From Acidobacteriota bacterium (lineage in GTDB: Bacteria; Acidobacteriota; Vicinamibacteria; Vicinamibacterales; CAVVIG01), in contig QHWL01000305.1 in NCBI GenBank assembly GCA_003222555.1, positions 1-5,131 on the forward strand: DNA of 5,131 nt. Reading direction: 5' to 3'. This document shows positions 1 through 5,131 of this stretch, piece by piece (the first letter of the stretch is position 1; each line of letters opens with the position of its first letter). The notes beneath the pieces are model-generated. The model had not been told where the DNA came from and did no database searches. It worked only from the letters and a program-made list of their open reading frames with translations. The position numbers and the translations under genes are program-made.

Positions 1-877
1 GGCCGATGGCCTCCTGACCCGGACGTCGATCCGGCGCCACTCGCGCCCGTTGGCGGCTTCGATGGCGAGCACGTATTGCTGGCGCAATTCGTCAATGAGA
101 GTCGATGCCGCGACCACGGTCTCAACGAGCGTGCTCGCGAACACGAACTGGCCGCCAGTCCACTCTGCGAGATCGCGCAAGTCTGCGGCCCCGGACGGCA
201 CCGACCGATCGGAGGCTTCCATCATCAGACGTTGGTCCAACGAGGGTACCGTCGCCACGATGTACACTGGCACATCGATTGAGCTGGCCAAGCCCGACAC
301 ATCCCGCGCCGACAGCGTGCTGCTGGTGTCCATGCCGTCGGTGAGCACGATGATCGCTTTGTGCGAGGCAGATCGTGCGGCGAGTCGCCGCGCCGTCGCC
401 GCCGTCGCGTCATACAGCGACGTCGTGCCGAAGGGCTCGAAATCGGACAACGCCCCGTGAAGTTTGGAGACATCCCGCGTGAAGTCCTGACGTTCGTGCC
501 ACTTCATCGTTGGCCCGATGTAGTTGCGATAAGACCGACTCGTACGCTTGGCGCGCCATCGCGATCTTCGCGCCGATCCGCATGCTCCCGCTCATGTCGA
601 CCAGCATCGCCACACTGAGCGGCGACTGGCGGTCGGACCGGAGGGACAGAAGGGGTCGCAGTTGTCCGTTGTCCCGAACCTCGAAATCGGTGGTCTTGAG
701 GCCGCTCATGACGTGTCCGCGAGCATCCCGGACTGACGCTTGGATCGTGACGATGTCGACAGCGGCGCGGAATGTCTCCTGCGCCGGGCCCGGAGCCTGT
801 TGCGCACCCGGCGCGATGACCCACGGGGCGCTCACGATCCCTATCGCGATGGCGAGGCGAGAAAATGGTGTTTTCAT
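1..877 (-). pseudogene. Secreted VWFA-related acidobacterial protein (TIGR03436-like), frame broken, 3' end off the window
   Basis: The upstream part (877 down to about 500) starts at ATG 877-875, with GAGGAG at 887-892 nine bases before it. It reads MKTPFSRLAIAIGIVSAPW, a Sec-type signal peptide, then a conserved TDFEVRDNG segment near residues 63-71. The metal-binding DMSGS motif (Asp94, Ser96, Ser98) follows, and the helix ends at HRANDEVA. This frame becomes meaningless and stops at 410. The next frame carries the rest of the fold from about 504 to 1: KWHERQDF, the MIDAS threonine region FGTTSLYDA, the MIDAS aspartate in KAIIVLTDGMD, SIDVPVYIVATV, and the C-terminal QQYVLAIEA...WRRIDVRVR. 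The family normally ends soon after this last segment, so little is missing. The central strand expected after DEVA (a pattern like LFTFD) is absent, which suggests a small deletion rather than a one-base error. Members of this family are exported; their precise role is unknown. A sequencing or assembly error, leaving an intact gene, cannot be excluded. Confidence 0.85.
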
Positions 878-886
878 GTTGCCGGT

Positions 887-892
887 CTCCTC
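887..892 (-). promoter_or_regulatory. Shine-Dalgarno of the VWA gene
   Basis: On the minus strand GAGGAG lies nine bases before ATG 877-875. The start is also followed directly by a basic-hydrophobic signal peptide. Together these fix the start of the VWA protein. Confidence 0.6.
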
Positions 893-1095
893 AGTTCTAT
901 CGGGCGAAAATCGACACAGAATAGCCAGCCGCCAGTCACTGCTCGATTCAAAGGCGGCGGCGACGTTCTCTGCCCAGATCCTGGTCGTGCGGGTCGAAAG
1001 AGTAACCTATCAGAAGAGGACCGCAGACGTCGCACGGCGTTTGCTCTGATTTTTCGATCACACGCGGTCTGGGCCAATTCCAGCGCCGGCGAATT

Positions 1096-1127
1096 CAGAA
1101 TCGTAATCGGCTCGCCAGATTCGTAAT
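1096..1127. repeat. Two-copy 12-bp direct repeat, possible tandem operator
   Basis: CAGAATCGTAAT (1096-1107) and CAGATTCGTAAT (1116-1127) agree at 11 of 12 positions. They start exactly 20 bp apart, about two helical turns, so a pair of bound proteins would sit on the same DNA face. The pair lies about 90-120 bp before the start of the SH3/barrel gene. The repeat is seen directly; a role as an operator is inference. Confidence 0.5.
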
Positions 1128-1160
1128 TTGTCTGGCATCGGAAGAGTGCCGGCAATCGCG

Positions 1161-1189
1161 GACCGAGTCGGCCGCGCGCCGGCTCGGTC
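1161..1189 (+). promoter_or_regulatory. Strong hairpin in the presumed 5' leader of the SH3/barrel gene
   Basis: GACCGAGTCGGC (1161-1172) pairs with GCCGGCTCGGTC (1178-1189), giving 12 base pairs with one G-U wobble and a five-base CGCGC loop. The hairpin ends 12 bases before the AGGAGG. No T-run follows, so it is not a typical Rho-independent terminator. If transcribed it could stabilise the mRNA or affect translation. GCCGGC at 1148-1153 repeats bases of the right arm and, being self-complementary, could offer an alternative pairing partner. Confidence 0.5.
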
Positions 1190-1201
1190 GGCGGCAAGGA
1201 C

Positions 1202-1207
1202 AGGAGG
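1202..1207 (+). promoter_or_regulatory. Shine-Dalgarno that fixes the SH3/barrel start
   Basis: A perfect AGGAGG lies seven bases before ATG 1215. The frame is open upstream to a TTG at 1128, but only the 1215 start has a ribosome site and places the signal peptide at the N-terminus. Confidence 0.75.
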
Positions 1208-1214
1208 TATTCCG

Positions 1215-2078
1215 ATGATTCGTCACGCTGCGGCCATCGCCTTTTCACTGTGTCTGAATGCATCGTGGCTTTGCGCGCAGAGCACAGTGTTTACGGTGAA
1301 CACGGCATCGGCTGACGTCCACAAGTCTCCGAGCACCGGCGGTCCGGTCATTGGTCAGGCCCCACGCGGCACTGTGCTCGAGGTCACCCGCGAGCTCGGA
1401 AGCTGGATAAAGGTTGTGTGGCCAGAGGGACAGGATGGCGTCGGCTACGTGCATGTGAGCATGGGATTGGTTGCACACGGTTTCACGCCGGTTCCGAGCC
1501 CGGCTGGATTGACATCAGCGCAGCCAGCTGTCGGATCTGCGTCTTCACCGGCGACGGCTGCTCGTCTCGAGCACTCCGAACCTGGCGAATTGCCTGCGCC
1601 GACGCGAACGGTCTACACGCACATCGTCGGGGTGGGCGGCGAAATGGGCGGCCCGAGGCTCGGTTTGGGGGCCACTGCGCGGGCCTGGTCCAGCAAGCGA
1701 TTTGGCATTCAGTTCGAAGTGTCGCGCTATGCGCTCATCGATGCACCGGGACACTTGACGTCGAGCCAGTTCACGCCGAGCCTGCTTTATTCGTTGCGGG
1801 ACCGCGTGACCGACTATTTCTGGGTGCGGCCGTACCTTGGCGCAGGGCCCAGCCTGCAACGCCAGACTTTGAACGGCGCGGCGGCGGGCGCCACCGACTC
1901 GGTGTCTGACACTCGACTCGGTTTCCAAGCGTTCGGAGGTGGCGAGGTCACGTTCGCCGGCGTGCCGCGATTTGCGCTGAGCGCCGACCTTGGCTATCAC
2001 TGGCGCCCGACATCGTTCGCGGGCTTCGAACTGGGTGGTTTGGGCCTTTCAGTGTCGGGACACTGGTACGTCAAGTAG
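1215..2078 (+). CDS. Exported SH3-domain protein with predicted outer-membrane beta-barrel
   Basis: The 287-residue product begins with a Sec signal peptide (MIRHAAAIAFSLCLNASWLCAQ, likely cut after Ala21; no good lipobox). Residues 24-87 resemble a bacterial SH3 domain: VNTASADVHKSPS, then GTVLEVTRELGSWIKVVW and a closing GYVHVSMGLV. A Ser/Ala/Pro-rich linker covers about 88-130. Residues about 134-287 alternate polar and hydrophobic residues in short beta-strands rich in Gly and aromatics (RFGIQFEVSRYALI, WVRPYLGAGPSL, GFQAFGGGEVTF, RFALSADLGYHW, LGLSVSGHWYVK). This is the pattern of small outer-membrane barrels, although the last residue is Lys rather than the usual aromatic. I infer a barrel anchored in the outer membrane with a periplasmic SH3 module that may bind cell wall or protein. 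The function is unknown. It is divergent from the VWA gene and shares its upstream region. Confidence 0.85.
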   Translation: MIRHAAAIAFSLCLNASWLCAQSTVFTVNTASADVHKSPSTGGPVIGQAPRGTVLEVTRELGSWIKVVWPEGQDGVGYVHVSMGLVAHGFTPVPSPAGLTSAQPAVGSASSPATAARLEHSEPGELPAPTRTVYTHIVGVGGEMGGPRLGLGATARAWSSKRFGIQFEVSRYALIDAPGHLTSSQFTPSLLYSLRDRVTDYFWVRPYLGAGPSLQRQTLNGAAAGATDSVSDTRLGFQAFGGGEVTFAGVPRFALSADLGYHWRPTSFAGFELGGLGLSVSGHWYVK

Positions 2079-2534
2079 TTCGTCCGGCACGTGTCCGACT
2101 CGAACACCACGACGCATTCGCCGTTCACGTAAACGCGGTGGAGCGACCGCGTGGGCTCCGCTATCCCTTCAATCAACAGGCTCTGCTACTGTTTGTCCTC
2201 TGGTGAATCGACCCCGACGGAGAGTTCGTGCAAGGCATTGCGAAATAACTGCTTCAAATCGACCGCGTGAAGTCGTTCGACCTCCGAACTGACCTTCGCG
2301 ATGGCCGCGGCCCTGATGTCGGGACCGCTCTGCTCGTCCAGAACCACGCCGAGGGCGGTGACGACGGCGCGCATGTTGTTCGACGACTTATCGTGGCCCA
2401 GCCAACCGGTGTAGCGTTGCAGGGCCGTCCAGGCCCATCGACCCGTTCGTTTCGCGCTGCGATGTGCGACTCGGTTTCCGTGCCCGCGACGATCTCCTCG
2501 GTGCTGTGCTTTCCTCGCGAGCGTCGTTGGTCAT
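2079..2534 (-). pseudogene. Decayed minus-strand gene of unknown family
   Basis: One minus-strand frame looks coding over 2374-2186 (MRAVVTALGVVLDEQSG..., DIRAAAIAKVSSEVERLH, DLKQLFRNALHELSVGV) and ends in SPEDKQ and a TAG at 2188-2186. The same frame continues past the TAG with protein-like sequence (LLIEGIAEPTRSLHRVYV, NGECVVVFESDTCRTN). By my hand count this segment has about 86% G or C at third codon positions against about 40% at second positions. Upstream of 2374 the frame still reads well (RWAWTALQRYTGWLGHDK) but has no ATG, GTG or TTG start and meets a stop at 2533-2531. The likely N-terminus is in another frame. ATG 2534-2532 opens MTNDAREESTAPRR, while the third frame reads STEEIVAGTETESHIAARN; I cannot tell which is right. 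I read this as a gene broken by at least one frame change near 2430-2450 and one nonsense codon. The family is not recognised, and no Shine-Dalgarno is clear. The 62-residue block could alternatively be a small intact gene. Confidence 0.35.
2133..2152. terminator. Small hairpin between convergent genes, weak terminator candidate
   Basis: ACGCGGT (2133-2139) pairs perfectly with ACCGCGT (2146-2152) around a six-base loop, 55 bases after the SH3/barrel stop. No T-run follows on the plus strand, and on the minus strand only TTT follows, so Rho-independent termination is doubtful. It also lies inside the coding-like minus-strand stretch described for 2079-2534. Confidence 0.2.
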
Positions 2535-2559
2535 TGCCTTGAACGAAGGAGAGACGGCA

Positions 2560-2733
2560 CTAGCGTTTCTTGCCGCGCGGCTGACGAGCGGGCGATGACC
2601 AGATTTTCGAGCAGCGGTGACAGATGAACCAACGTGACGTAAGAGTCGATTGACCCACTTCGACCACAGTGGTGGTCTTGCGGCAGCGCGGGCACGGCAA
2701 CGGGGCGGCCCGAGGGCCGCTCGGAGTGGTCAT
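2560..2733 (-). CDS. Small zinc-ribbon protein (57 residues), downstream copy
   Basis: ATG 2733-2731 to TAG 2562-2560. The product has two Cys pairs, CPRC (Cys14, Cys17) and CHRC (Cys38, Cys41), separated by 20 residues, with Trp45 after the second pair (CHRCSKIW). This is the layout of a single zinc ribbon that binds one zinc ion. The tail ARQPRGKKR is basic, which would suit nucleic-acid contact (inference). The segment CPRCRKTTTVV matches CPQCRSTRTVI of the zinc-ribbon frame at 2819-3031, so the two are probably paralogues. The gap to that frame is 85 bases, and the coding-like stretch downstream begins 25 bases after this stop. No clear Shine-Dalgarno precedes the ATG. The frame is open further upstream, but that part is only the shadow of the neighbouring zinc-ribbon gene. 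Function unknown. Confidence 0.45.
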   Translation of the reverse strand: MTTPSGPRAAPLPCPRCRKTTTVVEVGQSTLTSRWFICHRCSKIWSSPARQPRGKKR

Positions 2734-2818
2734 TGGTTCGGCTATTCGTTGACTACCGATAGTAGACGGTCGCGTGTGTGCTACTTCGAAACCTTCGGTT
2801 ATCCAACCTTGGCCCGTC

Positions 2819-3031
2819 TCAGTGGACGGTCGTACGCGGCGGCGTCGTGTCGACGTCCCACACGTGAAGACAGGCCTGACACACGTGGCATTGCAGCCAG
2901 CAGTACTCGTACGCGATGACGGTTCTAGTGGAGCGGCATTGTGGGCATTCGGCGGGTCGGAACGCTTCGCCCGTCTGGACCTTGGCTCGCGGAACACTGG
3001 ACCGCCGTGGGGATCGACGGGCTCGAGACAC
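2819..3031 (-). CDS. Small zinc-ribbon protein (70 residues), upstream copy
   Basis: This frame runs from GTG 3031-3029 to TGA 2821-2819. After a basic N-terminus (SRARRSPRRSS) it carries CPQC (Cys29, Cys32) and CHVC (Cys48, Cys51), with extra Cys44 and Cys54 and Trp58 (CQACLHVWDV). Two CxxC pairs 15 residues apart followed by a Trp fit a zinc ribbon, as found in short DNA- or protein-binding adaptors. Codon third positions in the Cys-rich part are mostly G or C, supporting real coding. The start is uncertain: GTG is the only ATG/GTG/TTG codon upstream of the first Cys pair, the frame is open to 3061, and there is no visible Shine-Dalgarno. It is the first of three minus-strand frames that could form one transcript from the 3032-3165 region. 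I do not recognise a named family, and a decayed remnant is possible. Confidence 0.45.
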   Translation of the reverse strand: MSRARRSPRRSSVPRAKVQTGEAFRPAECPQCRSTRTVIAYEYCWLQCHVCQACLHVWDVDTTPPRTTVH

Positions 3032-3165
3032 GCTTAGGAGTCTACCGGGAGCGGCGGGCTACAATCTGTTCCCAAATGAACATTGACGACCCGCAGAGAA
3101 CGGACTGACGCGGTGGGCCGCGTCTACGCGCGTGTGTTCGGCGACCACCTACCCGCCCGGCCACG
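3032..3165. other. Divergent intergenic region between zinc-ribbon pair and MATE gene
   Basis: An AT-richer patch (about 3060-3090) sits in otherwise GC-rich DNA and is the likeliest place for divergent promoters. TACAAT at 3060-3065 on the plus strand resembles a -10 box, but no matching -35 hexamer lies 16-18 bases upstream. No operator or hairpin stands out. Confidence 0.35.
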
Positions 3166-4647
3166 GTGCAGGTGGCGGGGCATCCAGGTGTCGGCCCCCG
3201 CATCGAGATCGACGCCGTCGCCTCATCCCTGACAGTGACCGAGCTCTCCGCCGCGAGCGAGCCAGACGGTGTCTGGGCGACGATTAAGCAGGCGCTCGCC
3301 GGATCGCATCGCGGCGAGTACACCGACGGCCCGATCGGCCGGGCGATTCTTCTGCTCGCAGTGCCGATGGTCCTCGAGCTCGTACTCGAGTCGGTCTTCG
3401 CCGTCGTCGACGTGTTCTTCGTCTCGCGGCTCGGCGCCGACGCGGTGGCGACGGTCGGCCTCACCGAATCGATGCTCACGATCATCTACGCGGCGGCGGC
3501 CGGGCTGAGCGTCGGCGCGATGGCGACCGTGGCGCGCCGCGTCGGCGAGCGCGACCACGACGGCGCTGCCCGCGCGGCGGTGCAGGCGATCGCGCTGGGC
3601 CTCTTCGTGGCGGTGCCGGTCGGGTCTGCCGGCTTCTGGTTCGCGCGGCCGCTGCTGTCGATGATGGGCGCATCGCCGGGCGTCCTCGCCAATGTGTCGT
3701 TCACCCGCATCGTCCTGGGCTTCAACGGCATCATCCTCACGCTGTTTCTCGTGAACGCCGTTTTCCGCGGCGCGGGCGACGCGGCGATCGCGATGCGCGT
3801 GCTCTGGGTCGCCAACGCGATCAACATCGTGCTCGATCCGTGCCTGATTTTCGGCCTCGGCCCGTTTCCGCGCCTTGGCGTCACCGGGGCCGCGGCGGCG
3901 ACGACGACCGGACGCGGGATCGGCGTCCTGCTGCAGCTGTACATGCTGTCGCGGCGTGATGGACGGATCGTGATCCGCCGCGAGCATCTGCGCCTCGATC
4001 CGCCCGTGATGATGAACATGCTCCGGCTGTCCAGCAGCGCCGTTCTCCAGCAGCTGATCGCGACGACAAGCTGGATCGGGCTGGTGCGAATCATGGCGAC
4101 GTTCGGCAGTGTCGCCGTGGCGGCCAACACGATTGCGATCCGCATCGTGATTTTCGCGCTGCTGCCGGCGTGGGGCCTCGCGAACGCGGCGGCGACGCTC
4201 GTCGGCCAGAATCTCGGCGCCGGCAAACCGGATCGCGCCGAGGCGTCGGTGTGGAGAGCGTGCCGGTACAACCTGGTGGCGCTGGGCGTGATCGGGGCGC
4301 TGTTCATCGTATTCGCCGACACGATCGTCGCGATCTTCACCAGCGACCCTGCGGTAGCGCCACTCGCGGCGGCAGGCCTACGCATCTTCGGTTCCGGCTT
4401 TCCGTTCTATGCGTACGGGTTCGTGCTGACCCAGTCGTTCAACGGCGCCGGCGACACGTGGACGCCGACGGTCATCAACCTGTTCTGCTGCTGGCTCGGC
4501 GAGATTCCGATCGCCTATGTGCTGGCGCGCCCGCTCGGCTTCGGCCCGCACGGCGCGTTCTGGTCGATTCCTATCGCCTTTTCATCGATGGCGCTGATGA
4601 GCACGCTCCTCTTCCGCCGCGGTCAATGGAAGCTGAAGCGCGTCTAG
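3166..4647 (+). CDS. MATE-family efflux transporter (NorM/DinF-like)
   Basis: The 493-residue frame encodes an inner-membrane MATE antiporter. Such pumps export cationic drugs or metabolites in exchange for Na+ or H+ and have 12 membrane helices in two similar halves. Visible family features include GPIGRAILLLAVPMVLE at the first helix (about residues 55-71), the DVFFVSRLGADAVATVGL segment (82-99), and VARRVGERD (122-130). Related loop motifs recur in the two halves: RGAGD...DPCLIFGLG (201-232) and NGAGDTWTPT (426-435). The second half also has LVGQNLGAGKPDRAE (345-359). Length, topology and hydrophobicity fit a complete protein with no frame break. The start is uncertain. GTG 3166 is the first possible start after a stop at 3106-3108; GTG 3235 would give about 470 residues, nearer the family's usual short N-terminus. 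Neither has a clear Shine-Dalgarno. It appears monocistronic; the substrate cannot be told from sequence. Confidence 0.93.
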   Translation: MQVAGHPGVGPRIEIDAVASSLTVTELSAASEPDGVWATIKQALAGSHRGEYTDGPIGRAILLLAVPMVLELVLESVFAVVDVFFVSRLGADAVATVGLTESMLTIIYAAAAGLSVGAMATVARRVGERDHDGAARAAVQAIALGLFVAVPVGSAGFWFARPLLSMMGASPGVLANVSFTRIVLGFNGIILTLFLVNAVFRGAGDAAIAMRVLWVANAINIVLDPCLIFGLGPFPRLGVTGAAAATTTGRGIGVLLQLYMLSRRDGRIVIRREHLRLDPPVMMNMLRLSSSAVLQQLIATTSWIGLVRIMATFGSVAVAANTIAIRIVIFALLPAWGLANAAATLVGQNLGAGKPDRAEASVWRACRYNLVALGVIGALFIVFADTIVAIFTSDPAVAPLAAAGLRIFGSGFPFYAYGFVLTQSFNGAGDTWTPTVINLFCCWLGEIPIAYVLARPLGFGPHGAFWSIPIAFSSMALMSTLLFRRGQWKLKRV

Positions 4648-5131
4648 TTCAGACCGCAGAGGACCGGGAGAGAAACTCGCCCGCGTCGTTGTTGCCTAAA
4701 CGACCGGCGTGCGTGCTTCGCGTCCCCAAGGTCTCCGCGTCCGGCGACGCCGCGGGCAGGAATGGACCGCTCCCAGAATGCCGCGCGGCTCGTCTTAGTT
4801 AGCGGGCCTGAGAGCCGCGACGACGGTGGTGACTTGAGAACAAGACCATGTGAGGTGACATCGCGCGACCTGGGCGAGCGACGACTGCCAGATCGCGCTC
4901 TGCTCGTGACCTCGCGACACGGGTTCGAGTCCCCAACAGGTACCGCGAAAGGGTGCACGGTGAAATTGGCGGGATTGCAGCGTGACACCCAGACTCAACC
5001 ACCAGCGCGAAACGTTACCTGGAGAGAACGCGGTTGCCCGCCGGCTGCTAGCGCCCGTCAGACTACCGCGGTGAATCTCCGCGACATCCTTGTCGGATAG
5101 ATGGACGTTTGCGGCAACGCGATCCTCCTGC
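4648..5131. other. Non-coding or unassigned region after the MATE gene
   Basis: No frame here can be supported as a gene. A minus-strand frame is open from the right edge down to a stop at 4797-4795. Its first part (QEDRVAANVHLSDKDVAEIH, 5130-5071) looks mildly coding and could be the tail of a gene entering from the right; the remainder does not. GGTTCGAGTCCC at 4922-4933 matches the T-arm box of tRNAs, but no complete tRNA folds around it. A five-bp GCGTC/GACGC hairpin (4737-4750) lacks a T-run and sits about 90 bases after the MATE stop, so no terminator is called. Confidence 0.6.

Larger units (their letters stand above)
878..1214. other. Divergent intergenic region between VWA and SH3/barrel genes
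   Basis: No believable protein frame lies here. The stretch holds the Shine-Dalgarno of the leftward VWA gene (887-892), a two-copy direct repeat (1096-1127), a long hairpin (1161-1189) and the Shine-Dalgarno of the rightward gene (1202-1207). Both genes must be driven from this region. I could not find convincing -35/-10 pairs with normal spacing on either strand. On the minus strand TTGAAT and TATTCT occur upstream of the VWA gene, but about 22 bases apart, which is too far for a standard sigma-70 promoter. Confidence 0.7.

Noticed and set aside
1128..1214. Upstream TTG start for the SH3/barrel protein
   Set aside because: It would bury the signal peptide 29 residues inside the protein and has no Shine-Dalgarno, whereas ATG 1215 has a perfect one.
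3076..3108. Ten-codon leader-peptide frame MNIDDPQRTD before the MATE gene
   Set aside because: It has no ribosome site, no run of regulatory codons, and no terminator/antiterminator structure.
3223..4385. Long minus-strand open frames of 254 and 299 codons across the MATE gene
   Set aside because: They are antisense shadows of a GC-rich coding region, with Arg/Ala/Ser-rich low-complexity products and no family features.
4735..4755. GC-rich hairpin as MATE terminator
   Set aside because: The stem is five bp with a competing alternative pairing, there is no T-run, and it lies about 90 bases from the stop.
4860..4945. tRNA gene or tRNA-derived attachment site, suggested by GGTTCGAGTCCC at 4922-4933
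   Set aside because: Only three of five T-stem pairs form, no acceptor strand pairs with the bases after the T-arm, and no D-arm or anticodon arm with a seven-base loop is found upstream.
4644..4988. Minus-strand 114-codon frame after the MATE gene
   Set aside because: The product is Arg/Ser-rich with no motifs. It overlaps the MATE stop, and its start lacks a ribosome site.
5060..5128. Perfect minus-strand AGGAGG at 5123-5128 followed by TTG
   Set aside because: The frame it opens is only 19 codons with no recognisable features, so the match is probably chance.

Overview
The window is GC-rich DNA. Its clearest phylum marker is a minus-strand protein at the left edge that matches the acidobacterial VWFA-related family (TIGR03436). 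I infer an acidobacterium, perhaps of the soil Vicinamibacteria type. The assignment rests on family recognition by eye, because no search could be run.

Layout. Positions 1-877 (minus) hold a secreted von Willebrand A-type protein. Its reading frame breaks near position 500 and its last residues lie beyond the left edge. Positions 878-1214 are a divergent intergenic region with a 20-bp-phased direct repeat and a strong 12-bp hairpin just before the next ribosome binding site. Positions 1215-2078 (plus) encode an exported protein with an SH3-like domain and a probable outer-membrane beta-barrel. Positions 2079-3031 contain only small minus-strand frames: two tandem zinc-ribbon mini-proteins (2819-3031 and 2560-2733), followed by a coding-like but broken stretch (about 2534 down to 2079) with a frame change and an in-frame amber codon. 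Positions 3032-3165 separate these from a divergent plus-strand MATE-family multidrug/cation antiporter (3166-4647). The last 484 bases carry no gene I can support.

How the genes relate. I see no multi-gene pathway. The VWA and SH3/beta-barrel genes are divergently transcribed envelope proteins sharing one upstream region. The MATE pump looks like a stand-alone transporter. The minus-strand zinc-ribbon pair is the most unusual part: two short paralogues in tandem, apparently followed by a decaying third gene. No mobile element, CRISPR array, rRNA or complete tRNA was found.
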